A DNA stretch of 64,000 nucleotides from assembly GCA_017506865.1 (NCBI GenBank), contig JAFCMP010000092.1, forward strand, positions 232,031-296,030, read 5' to 3'. Source of the DNA: Tribonema minus. Taxonomy: Eukaryota; Sar; Xanthophyceae; Tribonematales; Tribonemataceae. The notes below the pieces were generated by a model that was not told the DNA's origin, did not search any database, and was given only the letters and a program-made list of their open reading frames with translations. The position numbers were made by a program, and so were the translations under genes. Positions 53,385 to 64,000 of the stretch are shown here, piece after piece. Numbering within the stretch: the stretch's first letter is position 1; each line of letters starts with the position of its first letter.

Positions 53385-53391
53385 GACTCGA
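53366..53391 (-). repeat. Right terminal inverted repeat of the PLV
   Basis: Inverted partner of 35375-35400 (24 of 26 positions), with the inner partner block at 53283-53296. The sequence TCGCG directly follows at 53392 and also occurs at 35375. It is offset by 5 bp from what a simple target duplication would need. Confidence 0.7.
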
Positions 53392-53423
53392 TCGCGCTTC
53401 AAAATTGTAAAGTGCTATTTGAG

Positions 53424-53880
53424 GCTGCGTATCGCGCCGCGCAGGCAGGGGTCACCAAGTGGAACAAACTGTACAGGTGGGCTTGCATACATTATTGATA
53501 GGTAGTAATTTATGAAAACGAATCACGAAGTAGGCAGTTATTTATACCCAAAAGCAAGCATCATGCGAGCCGCGTATCGCGCTGCACAGGCGGTCACCAA
53601 GTGGGACAAAACTTTGCAGGCGGCTTGCGTACTTACTTTGTCGCTTCAAAGCTACATGTAGTCTATGTACCTAGAGTATGAGAAAGCAAACCTGGCGGCA
53701 AGATTATCGCTGTGTATTTGATGAGACTGTACAGGTAAGTGAGGGTTGTGTACGTGTATGCACATGCATATACTTTTTCAAATGAATACCTCAACGTAGG
53801 CAGGCAGTGTGTAGTATCGCCCCACACAGAAGGGGGTCAACAAGTTGGACAAATGCGAACAGGTTGGCGTTGTAGACTTG
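53424..53880 (+). repeat. Three tandem copies of a UTP14 exon unit
   Basis: The exon coding AAYRAAQxVTKW occurs at 53424-53476 (donor GTGGGC), about 53570-53620 (donor changed to GCGGCT) and, much degraded, about 53800-53860. The first two are about 145 bp apart and the third about 220 bp further on. Only the first has a normal GT donor. Confidence 0.75.
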
Positions 53881-56800
53881 TTCAATTCTTGGCAACAAGC
53901 GACAAGGCAGCTGCACTTACATTGTTGTGTGCGCGATGACAGTGCACCAAAAGTACCTCAGAGCTCATACACAGAATTGTCAAATCAGAAGCGTGTTCAT
54001 GCACATTGACTCACACAAAGCATGCATGCATTCATGTTCGCTGGAGCTGCTAAGAAGACACTACAGTACTTACATGCTTGTTTTAAGCTAATACTTCTAG
54101 TCTATCATTCACAAGTAAGCACTTGCGGACAAGCTAAAGCTCATGTCTCAACGTTCGTGCCTTTTAAGTTAATAATAGTCTTTTATCCTCCGGAAGTAGG
54201 CACTTGCTGACACCCTGAAGCTCATGACTTGGCGATCCGCTCTCAAGTACTCAACGAATGTCATGGCTTGCCATCCTGACAGGAGGAGACGCGCGCCGAG
54301 GTACAGGACTTCAGCACCAAGCGCACAGCCGTGCTGTCCAACGCCGACCTCGCAATCAGCAAATTCAAGCCGCAGGACGGGATGGAGGTACGTACTTCAA
54401 GAAGTATGTACATAGCGCTCAGGACATCGCAACGTCGCACATGGCACTGGCGCATGCGCACAGCAAGCGCATACTTTCACGAACGGATAAATCCGCACCT
54501 CTCTGAATGTTCATTCATGAATTCATTGCGGTGTCGCTCGCCTGGATGTGCCTCAAAGACGAGACTGGTGCAGACACACAACAAGGCACAGTTGCTGCAT
54601 AAATGGCTCTGCGCAGCTGTGGTTTCATCTGTGAATTCATGATTGCAGTTGCTTGCGTGGAACGGTCACATGTGTTCATTTTGCGAAGTCCAGCAAAGCA
54701 GCGCGTTCTTGCTCTTGTTGCTGCTCAATTTACACTCAAGTGGATCAGGTTCTGAGTTACAGTTCTGATGTGTATCTGCATGTGTGGCCAAGGACGGCTC
54801 GACTTTCAATCAAGATAGTCGCTGAGTCATAACGAGTCGAATGTCACACATATCTGCAGACAGGGAGCCACCAAAATTCAGCAAAACATCTGCATTCATC
54901 GCCAAGTTTGGCACCTCTTTCACTCAAGCTTTTGATTGACTCATGACTGTTGCACCCTACACGTGTCTGCAGGCAGAGATAGCGGCGATGCTCACCGGCA
55001 GCGGCAGCGCCGATACAAAGGCGATGGCAGAGGCTGAAGAGAAGTCTTTGGCGGCCAAGCACTTCACTCCTGAAGAGGTATGTATATATGCGCTCGATTC
55101 AGCAGTCAGAGCAGGCAGTATTATACTTCAATGACGCATGTACTTTGGATGTACTTCTATGTCTTTTGGCCTTCTTGGTCCTTCATAGCACTCAAACTTA
55201 GCGCACGTCACGCCACTTCACGTGTGACATCAATTCGAGTGTTGACGTAGCCTCAACTTCACCTTACCAGCTAGCATTCCCAAGCTTGATGTGGAGTTAA
55301 GCTTGGGTCCAGGGTATGGTTGCAAGGTTTTAATGTACAACCAACATTTGTAACCATCCCTTGTCACCTAGAGCTCTACGATCTTTTGATTCGTTTTCAT
55401 TTGTGCTCTCACCCACAGTAACCGCGAGCTGCGCGCCACGTAGAGTTGAGGTTAGGGTAAGGGCTAGGCGTGCGGGCTTGTGCTGGCTCTGTGCCGCGTA
55501 CCGACACCGCTCACGATGGCCTTCTCTTCGTGCTGCATGCTTCACATGCTTCAAAGCATATCAAACAGTGCTTCCAAGACTAGCGGAGCATGAATGCAGG
55601 AACATGCGCTTGTGACCTTGCTGGTTGTGAGTGCTGTTGTATACAGTGGCGGCGCGGCAGGCGGAGCTGCAGCGCATGGGGGCTTGCGCCCCCTGTGTCC
55701 CCCTCTAACACATCTCATCATGCTGTGCAACACAATGATGTTCATGGCATTAAACAAGCTATCTCTGACCTCTTTGGGTTGGAAATGCACTACTCACACT
55801 GTTTCTGACCTCGCCGGACTGTGAATGTTGTTGTTGCTTGCAGGTAGCATCGCGGCAGGCGGAGCTGCAACGCATGCGCGCGTTGCTGTTTTACCACGAG
55901 CGCAAGCGGCACCAAATCAACAAGATCAAGAGCAAGCTCTACCACAAGGTGAGGGGGCCAGCGGCGTGTGAAGTTGAAGTTGAAGTTCAATGAACAGACG
56001 CCTGTCGCAGCTTGCATGGCCTTATGGCAGCTTGTATCGGCAGAGCTGCTGTCTGTGGGCATCATCTGATGCACTCGCTTGTCATTGTGACCGTGCTTTG
56101 TAATGCTTTGCCAAGTACAACAGCAATCAGCAGTATTGCCAGTGCACATCAGTGATGAAGCGTATACTTCAGGTAAGTATGTATGCATCCATGAGCTTTC
56201 ATCCTTCGCACAAATGCATTGGCTTCGAAGTCTGTCAACACTGAGTCAACGTGATGGAGTGTCAGCTCCAATGAAGCTTCATCCGCTCACGCATTGAGCA
56301 CAGCACAAAACTTCAAAGTATACTGCAAGCATAATGCGCGCTTAATTCTGGACCTTCGACGTACGGGAAACCAATCCTCATAGCGCCTGCTGCTGGCGCT
56401 TGCAGATGCAAGAAGCAGCGCATACGCAATAGCAAACCGAGCGGACAGGCTGCACAAGACAGATTTGCCCTCTAAAACACATGCATGCATATGCGTGTGC
56501 CAAGTGAAGTGCATACTGTGCCGCACAGATTTTACATCACGGCCGTGTCTGCAGACCCACAAGACAGGGTCTGCTTGTCGATTCAAGTACGTTGCCGCAC
56601 TGACTTTCACATCATGGCTGTGTCTGCAGATGCGCAAGCCAGTTTCTGCTTGCCAAGCTTCTTGATAAATATAAACACTTGTATGGAAACAAATCAAAAG
56701 ACTGTAGAGCTCCAGGTGACAAAGTGTGGTTAGCCGTCAAATTGAATGCCTTACACCAATGTGATTTATGTGAAGTATTCAAATAATTTGTTGCACTCAT

Positions 56801-59800
56801 TTCATGTCATGGCGGTGTTTGCAGATCCGCAAGAAGAAGCGCGTGCGCGACAGTGAAGCCGAGCGCGAGAGGCTGCACGAGCTGGACCCGCAGGCAGCGC
56901 AGGAGCAGGAGGAGAGGGAGGCGCGGCAGCGCGCAGAAGAGAGGATGACGCTCCGGCATAAGTGAGTTGAAGTTGACACTCCGACAAGAGACATAAGTTT
57001 CAATGATGTGGAGGCATAAGGGGGTGGAGGGGAGGGAGGCGCGGCAGTGTGCAGAGGAGAGGATGACGCTGCGGCATAAGTGAGTTGAAGTTGACACTTC
57101 GGCAAGAGTCATGAATTGAAGTTGATGATCCTGCAAGAGTCTTGAGTCACCAGCAAGGGTGTCGCTGCGGCATGAGTGAGTCAAAGTTTCAATGATGCGT
57201 AGCGAGTACTGCAGGCCCTGTGAGCAATGTCGTCAACAGGGCGGGCAAGGCAGCAGCGTTCCTCATCCATATCATACTTATTTGCAACACAAACAGAGTA
57301 GGTACATAGATATTTACTGTTATGGTCCCTTTTGCCGTTGCCTGCAGGGACACGAGTCGGTGGGTCAAGGGCGCCATGCGAAGGGGTGCTGCCGACGAGC
57401 ACACCAAGGCCGCCGTAACGGAGCAGCTAGCGCTCAGCAAGGAGCTGCGGCAAAGGTGCGTCTCACTGTGCCCTGCTGTAGACAATCCACTACATTCTGC
57501 AGTTGTATGGTGCAAGTGTTGCACACCAAGGCCGTTGTTGCGGGAGCAGCTAGCGCTCAGCAAGGAGCTGCGGCAAAGGTACGTCTCACTCCGCCCTTCT
57601 GCAGACAATGCAGTACAATCTGCAGTCGTATGGTGCAACTGCTACATCAGCAAAGCGCTGCGCAAACTAATGATTTACGCCGCCATTTTGTGACAAAAAA
57701 TGCGCTCTTCTTAATGCAGTTGCGTCACTGTACTCCTACTCATCAAGGCTGCTGTCATGGAGTAGGTAGCGCAAGGAGCTGCAGCAAAGATAAGGGCTAG
57801 GGCTAGGGCCAGGGTTAGGGTCAGAACTGTACTAGTGCTTTTGAAGGTAGTCGGAGTAGGGGTTGCTTGATGCCTGTAAGCTGTTCAAGTGATTAGACTA
57901 GCTGTTAGTCAACGCATTACATAAGCTGTTCGACTCTTCCATGCTGTCATGGGGTAGCTACCGGTTAACATGTGCCCTGGAGCTCTGTAGAATTGCAGTC
58001 ATTGTCTGCTCCCAAAGCCCTGCTATCTGCCAAGCGCTGCTGGCAGCGTGTCGTACAGCTCACGAATTTGTTTTGGACACTTGTGTACTGGTCCCTTTTT
58101 CAGGCTGTTGTGAGAGACCTCAATGTTGAAGTACAATCTCCTCTGCCGCGCTCAGTGCAGAGCCATGACCCCTATAACTCCATCGGAGCACGAGTCTTTT
58201 GGCTGCCTCAGATTATCTGTTTTCGTGTCCCCGCACGCAGACAAGAACGCGTTGGGAGCAGCGATGAGTCATCCGATGACGGCGCCGACAGCGATAATGG
58301 CACAGGTATGTAGGTACATGTATGTCATAGTACATGTATGTGAAAAGATGGGGTATGGTACATGTATGTTAAATGGTGGGTATATTGGTATACATATACA
58401 GCATGATTGTGGCACAGGCATGAAGGTATACGTATGCGTATGCGCGTGTGCTGAAGCCACCAGGTCGCTCCACAACCATGCAAGCGGACGGTATGCTGAA
58501 TGGAGCTGACGTACCCTACCCACCAACACTGCTGACGGCCCAGGCAACCAGCGCAAAAGCGGCTGCTGCACGCGGCCGACAGAGCAGCGCTGCTCAGCAC
58601 AGGCATCGCCGCTGCCTCCATTTATACCCTTACTCCGCCCTCATGCCATTGGACAGCACAGTATGCTAGATGTAGCTGACGTACTTCACCTTCAGTACCC
58701 TCTCCGCCCACGCCGTTGCAGGCACCCGACGCAAGCGGCTACTGGGCGCGGCGGACACTGCAGCATTGCTCAGCAGAGGTGCTACTGATGCCAACGTCTT
58801 CCACCTGCCACAACACAAGCCTTGCTCTGAACCCATGCAAGTGGACAGTATGCGAGCTGCAGCAGACATACCCTACCCACTTTCTCCGCTCGCGCCCTTG
58901 CAGGCAGCCGGCCAACAGCGGCTGCTGCGCGCGGGCAGGGCAGCGCTGCTCAGCATAGGCGACTGAGCCCATGCAAGTGGACAGTATGTGAGCTGCAGCT
59001 GACATGCCCTACGCACTTTCTCCGCTCGCGCCCTTGCAGGCCACCGACGCAAGCGGCTAATGGGTGCGGCAGACAGGGCAGCGCTGCTCAGCATAGGCGA
59101 CGCCGCCGCCGACGTGGACCTGGCGCGCTCTGACAAGGGCCTGTTTCAGATGGCCTTCATGAAGCGCGGCGTGGAGAAGCAGGCGGCGGCGGCAAGGCAG
59201 CAGCGCGAGGAGCTGCTGAAGGAGCTGGCGCAGGCGGAGGGCGACAGCGACTTTGGCGGCAGTGAGGTAACTAACTTCAACTTTGAAGTACATACAAGTT
59301 ATCATGCGTGTTTCAGCTTTGGCACTAGAACATCAAGATGTGGCAGCGCGAGGAGCTCCTCAAGGAACTGGCACTAGGCGGAGGGCGATAGGGACAATGC
59401 AATAACTTCAACTTGGAAGTATGAGAAGCGGCCTTTGCGCTGTGTTGTCTTTGGAGTGCATCATGCTGTTCCACATTTGTTACCAAAATACTCATGAAGC
59501 GGCACCCGCGCCAGGCGCTTTTGAGGGAGGCAGCGCACGCAAATAGGGCGGAGGCAACAGCAGTTTTGGCGGTGGAAGCAGGTGCGCATACTTCAACTGT
59601 GAAGCAATGTTGAACAACAAGAACGCTGAGGCAGTGCGCTGCACAGGGACGACAGGTTCAGCCGCTCTCAAGCTGTTGAGGTGCACGCATGTGCACATAT
59701 GCCAGCGTTGCAGAAGAGCCACAAGAGCAGTTTCAAAGTCCAGCTTCACTGAGGATAGGCTGGAATCTATGCAGAGGCTGTTTGAACGCCAGAAGCACGG

Positions 59801-62800
59801 CGCATACTCAAGCATCCAAACCTTCTGTTGAACCCTGACCCTAACCCCTAAATCTCTGACGGTGCAACCACGCAAGGACGCACACGCACTTCAAGCTCTT
59901 GCTGATGGTCCTTTTCCTTCGATGGTGTAATCATGAAACTGTCACTCGCATACGCCAGCCGTGCTTGCACGTATCTCACGCAAAGTACACAAGAGCGCTC
60001 TTGCACCATGCGCCCTCTCTGATGGTCTTTCCATGCATCAGTGCTGATGCTGTTGGTCTTTGTTTTTGCACTGCTCTGTCAATCATCTGCAGGACGAAAC
60101 TGCTGCCAGGGCCAGCACTGCTCAGCAACAACAAGCCAAGAAGCCCACCGCAGCGGAAAGTGCAAGGTGAGTTCTGCCCCGGCAGCGGAAGTGCAACTGG
60201 TGTTGTGAAAGAATTGTCAACAGCTTCCAGCATCAGAGTATACTGTTTCTAGTCATGTAGACTCTAGTCTACTAGCAAGCTTGACGTCAATAACGTGCGC
60301 TTCTCGCACCCCAACCGGTAATAAACTAAAAGTACAATTGGTGTAAGCAGCAGAAGCACAACTGATGCTAGCAGAGCACCCGCCATTGCGGAGCTGATGA
60401 CATTGCTTGCTCAGATGACTGCGCACACAATGTACAGCCGTGCGTGGTGGTAGACAGACAGACAAGCACAGTTAATAGATACATACATGCGGGCACATGC
60501 TGATGGTGCCGCGGAGCGTGTCGTGCTTCAGCGTACATGACTGATGAATAGAATCCGTGTGTAGCGTGCACGCAGATTGCGTAGTGCACCAGCTGCTTGG
60601 CTGAACAGCGCATGTTGGCAATGCAGCTGCGACCTGACTGACAAAGGCATGCGAACGCAGTAAGTATCGTGGCTTACACTTCCATGCCTGGATCAGGCTT
60701 TTGTGTGGCCAACCTGACCGTAACCCTAGTCTTATCCTAACCCTGCTTGGAGCGTCCCACCTGCTCGCGGGTCCAATCTCACCTAAACGAGCGTGAGGTC
60801 AGCACTGATGCCAGCAAGTGCAGCACGCAACTCCTCTCAACCCCAGCGCAGCCTGAACCCAGCAGCTTCGTCTTTGACACTGCAACTTCAACACCGGTGA
60901 TGAACATGTGCCAGAAGAATCTTCACCATGGCAGCATTATGGGTTCACGAGACTGAATCACGGTCCGACTTGATTGCATTATGCCTTGCAGCTTCATGCA
61001 AGCAAATGAGACAGCAAGGGTCGGCGTGAGCGCTGATAGTATGCTTGGTTGTAATCCTTGTGCTGTAGCTGCCGTGTCACAGTCACTACGAGCATTTCTA
61101 CGTGAATTGCCGCAAGCTCGCAGAGAGCACATGGTAGAGCATATTGTGCAGCAGAGCATTTGCACGCAATGGTCACTCCTCTTTGGGGCTGCTGCCACCC
61201 ACAAGTTAGACACGCTGCCTCATGTCCCTGTAGATGCGTAAGCAGACAGGATGCGTCGGCCACCCACCAACATTTTTGCAAAAGCTTGGCGCGTGCTTCA
61301 ATGCAAGCAAGCAGCAGACAACCAGGGGTACATGTGCACCCATTTGCACTGGAATTGCTCTGTCATCATGTAACAGCGCAGCAGCTGTTGAAGTTGCAGT
61401 AGCGTCGCCACAGGGGGTACATTCCCTCTGGCTGTCATGTACGCCTCGCGTACATCAGCTTGAAGTAGGTGTTGCATGCATTGAGCTGCATTGTTGCCTG
61501 CTTTCCTCCTTTCCCGCCTGGTCCTCTAGCTCATGTACTCACACATCTTAAGTCGTCTTCAACTTCACCACCACGTGCGCTGACCTCTGTGAATGTGACT
61601 GCGCGCACTGTCACATCTCAGGCACGCCGCTGCAGTCGCAGCAGCGCTCAGCAAGGGCTCCCTGCAGGTCGCGTCGGTCAGCATGGACGGCAGAATGGCT
61701 ACCAGCGTATCCGGTGCCATCACCGTAAACCTTGGCAATGATGGAACTGACGCAGCACATGAAGACGATACGTTGTTAGAGGCCCTGAACGAGAGCATGG
61801 GGACGGTGCTGAGGCGGCGGTCGCGTTTGACAACCCTTGGCTGTCAAAGCCAGCGAAGAAGGGAGCAGCGGCCAAGCAGCAGGCGCAGCAGCAGCTGCAG
61901 CAGCCAGAGTCGACGAATGAAAGCGGCAGAAAACGCAAGGGCGGAGAGCACAAGCAGCAGAATGGTGCACCAGAAATTTCCGCGAATGGCGCGCAGTCTT
62001 CCGGCACCATTCCGCAGCAGCCGGCGCAGTCAGCGGACAACCCCTGGTTGGCAGGGGGTTCCGCACGGAAGGGGGGAAAGGGGGCCAAGGGGGCTAGCGC
62101 GTAGCACAGGAGCAGGCGGCGAAGGCGATGCTCGATGCCACCGTAGCGTCAGCGGAGAGTCTGGCGCAGGAGGGGCAGAAGGGGAAGCGAAAGAGGGGGC
62201 AGCGGGAGGGGGGGGAGGGGGAAGTGGATGTGGGGGGGGATGGGGAGGGGGTTCTGGAGCTGTCGCAGCAGGAGCTCATTGAGAGGGCGTTCGCCGCGCC
62301 GGATCTGGAGGAGGAGTTCAAGGCTGGAAAGGTCAGCGCACAGTTTGGTGTGTTTAATGTGCAAAGTCGGACTTCAACCTGTATATATGCGTGCGGTTCG
62401 AGGCTGGAAAAACAGCACAAATATGGCGTGTGTAAAAACCTGAGCAGAATCCATATGCAAACTCGGACTTCAACTCATATAATATGCGTGCGGTTTGCAA
62501 AAGGAGTTCAAGGCTTGAAAGGTCAGCGCATAGTATGGCGTGTCTGATCCAAAGCCTAATCCATATGCTGACTCAGACTTCAACCTACCTCTATGTATAT
62601 TCGTGCGGTTCGAAAAAGGAGTTCAAGGCCGGAAAGGTCAGCGCAAGTATGGCGTGTCTTATCCTAACTCTGACTCTTGTGCGCCATCAGACTGCAACCT
62701 GCATGATATGTACGCGTATCGAGGACTTCAAGGCTGAAACGGTCAGCTCTCAGCATGGCGTGCCTACCCCTGATGTTGACCCTAAGTTAGTAACCTTGAC

Positions 62801-63665
62801 TTGTAATATGGCTGACAAACTAGTGCGCAGTACTGGTTGCTTTATGCTATGCAGAGGGTTCACCCTAGCGCTGATGTGCAGGTGGACCTCTAATTTCTAT
62901 GGTGCTTGTTGTTACCAATTGCATTTCTGTGCGAGCGCTTTAGATATTCAATGGCAGGCTCAGGCATGTTGCGGCACAGGCGTACATTTGACAGAGCAGA
63001 GTGCAAATGTGCTCTTGATCATAAAAGCGGATAGCAACAAGTCGCACCCCATGCACTGTGAAACCAAGGGGGTCTAGAAAAGAAAAGGATTATTTTTTTC
63101 TAGACCCCCTTGGTGAAACAGTGTTAGCCTGAAACTGCACAGACAGCTGACACGTCAAAGTTGGAGGCAAAGTGCTGTTGATCTATGGCCGCATCGCCAG
63201 AACCGTCATCGAAAAAAAAGACAGCGCTGCCTTGTGCGGACAGTCACATCTTGCAGTTCTTCGGTTGTGCTTACCAGAACATCAAGTCCTTACTTCTGGC
63301 CGACTAGAACGCCCAGTGAGCATACTGCTCTATGCATCACAACACTATCATTTCAGAACAGGAGGTTCATCTGCCTGTACGGAGAGTCACACCTTGAAGT
63401 TTACTCATCACCTCTTCAGGAAGCCATGGCTGACTTGGAGGCCCAGCGAGCGCACCCCCAGAAGGAGACCGCCAAGGCGGGCTGGGGGTCTTGGGCGGGG
63501 ATGGGAGCGAGACCTGCACAGCCCTCTAAAAGAGCTTTGGCGGAGGCAGAGAAGGCCAAGCTTGAGGCAGAGAAGGCCAAGAAGGCGCGCTCGGATGCGA
63601 GTCTGCCGACGGTCATCATTAATCAGAAGCGGCATAAGGCCAGCGCCAACTTGAAGATTGCCCAG
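53424..63665 (+). CDS. UTP14: UTP14, U3 snoRNP / small-subunit processome protein, spliced, incomplete at both ends
   Basis: UTP14 works in the nucleolus in 18S rRNA maturation and activates the DEAH helicase DHR1. Exons: 53424-53476 (AAYRAAQAGVTKWNKLY, compare the SKW block), 54283-54387, 54973-55077, 55844-55948 (MRALLFYHERKRHQINKIKS, a family hallmark), 56825-56961 (EERMTLRHK), 57348-57455 (DTSRWVKGAM), 58241-58305, 59040-59266 (KGLFQMAFMKRGVEKQ), 60093-60166, possibly 60783-60898, about 61671-62331 (two NPWL motifs; QELIERAFAAPDLEEEFKAG) and 63420-63665 (GWGSWAGMG; LPTVIINQKRHKASANLKIA). The last exon(s) lie beyond the edge. Two frame breaks, near 61800 and 62100, inside the 61.7-62.3 kb exon are probably sequence errors or decay. 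The N-terminal third was not found; the PLV lies where it might be. Confidence 0.88.
56908..57110 (+). repeat. Intronic copy of the end of a UTP14 exon
   Basis: The segment from GAGGCGCGGCAGCG through the CATAAGTGAGTTGAAGTTGACAC donor region at 56920-56983 recurs at about 57030-57106 with few changes. Confidence 0.85.
57395..57790 (+). repeat. Intronic copies of the 57348-57455 exon end
   Basis: ACACCAAGGCCG through AGCAAGGAGCTGCGGCAAAG and the following donor (GTGCGT) is copied at 57523-57640 (donor GTACGT). A shorter relic (GCAAGGAGCTGCAGCAAAGA) lies at about 57770-57790. Confidence 0.85.
58480..59100 (+). repeat. Four tandem copies of a UTP14 exon start with acceptor
   Basis: The acceptor and exon start coding RRKRLMGAADRAALLSIG are present at about 58533-58592, 58721-58780, 58903-58964 and 59040-59098. 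Each is preceded by a similar intron piece (CATGCAAGTGGACAGTATG, CTACCCACTTTCTCCGCTC). Only the last copy continues into the full downstream exon. Unit length is about 140-190 bp. Confidence 0.9.
62310..62770 (+). repeat. Tandem copies of a UTP14 exon end and donor
   Basis: GAGTTCAAGGCTGGAAAGGT plus CAGCGCA and about 60 bp of intron recur at about 62315, 62393 (partial), 62498, 62612 and 62722. Each copy is followed by GGACTTCAACCT-like or TATGGCGTGT sequence. The unit is about 110 bp. Confidence 0.85.
63063..63114. repeat. Perfect foldback, 19-bp arms, 14-nt loop
   Basis: Arms at 63063-63081 and 63096-63114 are exact reverse complements (ACCAAGGGGGTCTAGAAAA). They are flanked by GTGAAAC on the left and GTGAAAC on the right as a short direct repeat. 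It lies in the UTP14 intron before the last visible exon. It could be a tiny foldback transposon relic or an RNA hairpin. Confidence 0.85.
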
Positions 63666-64000
63666 GTATGTCTGTATGTGCACTGAGACGTGTGGTACCT
63701 GCAGTGCTGGCGTGTCTGTGTGTGATGATCCGTCTCAACTGGCAATCTCAATGTTGAAGTTATGTGACATTTTTTAATGAAGCGCCGGCTCGGTGGTGCA
63801 CATGTAGTATCCGCTGGTGCATGTTCGTACTCTGTATGGCTCGCTATTAGAGCAGCAATGCATGCCAAGCGGGCTTATGTGATCCACGCGCACACACCAA
63901 GGTATGCCCGTTCCATACTTGATGCTAGCCAGGTCTCAGTTTGTTTGCCCACCCCAGTCATCGCAAATCCCAACTGACCCGAGCATGCTAGAGCGCTGAA

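Larger units (their letters stand above)
35375..53391. mobile_element. Integrated polinton-like virus (PLV), about 18 kb
   Basis: The element is bounded by imperfect terminal inverted repeats. It carries 18 densely packed genes with almost no spacers apart from one 162-bp satellite block and its flank. Hallmark functions are an rve-type integrase, a packaging ATPase, a penton-like minor capsid protein, a double-jelly-roll-like major capsid gene and an SF3 helicase fusion. A tyrosine recombinase is also present. This set defines the polinton/PLV group, which can act as transposons or as virions. No protein-primed PolB was found. Integration, replication and packaging genes are open, but three right-end genes are frame-broken. 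It abuts UTP14 exon-like sequence 33 bp from its right end. Confidence 0.85.

Overview
This is a GC-rich, intron-rich nuclear segment from a eukaryotic microbe, most likely an alga. The evidence is spliced genes with GT-AG introns, short interstitial telomere-like CCCTAA runs, a LINE, an LTR-type retroelement and an integrated polinton-like virus (PLV). Nothing fixes the lineage; a haptophyte or green alga would both fit.

Layout. (1) 1-4261, minus strand: the 5' part of a decayed LTR-type retroelement, read as gag, then a C5 cytosine DNA methyltransferase, then a retropepsin-like protease that runs off the left edge. Reverse transcriptase would lie outside the window. (2) 8449-22471, minus strand: an unrecognised host gene of about 16 exons, Pro/Gln-rich at the N-terminus and then a long Ala-rich coiled coil. 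(3) 24716-31408, minus strand: a two-ORF LINE whose ORF2 has a reverse transcriptase and a C-terminal restriction-like endonuclease (R2/NeSL-type architecture). (4) 31.6-35.37 kb: no clear gene, one remnant ORF, a perfect palindrome and a 19-bp minisatellite. (5) 35375-53391: an 18-kb PLV bounded by imperfect terminal inverted repeats. (6) 53424 to the right edge, plus strand: the spliced host gene for UTP14, a small-subunit processome protein, cut off before its last exon(s).

The PLV carries a tyrosine recombinase and, separately, an rve-type DDE integrase. It also has a polymerase-like/SF3 helicase fusion, an FtsK/HerA-type packaging ATPase, a penton-like minor capsid protein, a double-jelly-roll-like major capsid gene, a fibre-like protein, a Q-rich protein with a degenerate Ulp1-like protease domain, and several small proteins. 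The replication, integration and packaging genes are open. The right-hand 2 kb (a small virion-type protein, the major capsid and one more gene) holds about six single-base frame breaks, so the copy looks unable to make virions as it stands, unless the assembly is locally wrong.

A recurrent feature of both host genes is tandem, degenerate copies of an exon end plus its splice donor lying in the neighbouring intron, some interleaved with telomere-like repeats. A short motif built from AACTTCAA or its complement TTGAAGTT is scattered through introns and spacers. I read the sequence by eye. Exon boundaries are inferred from splice signals, open frame and, for UTP14, remembered family resemblance; no database search was run.
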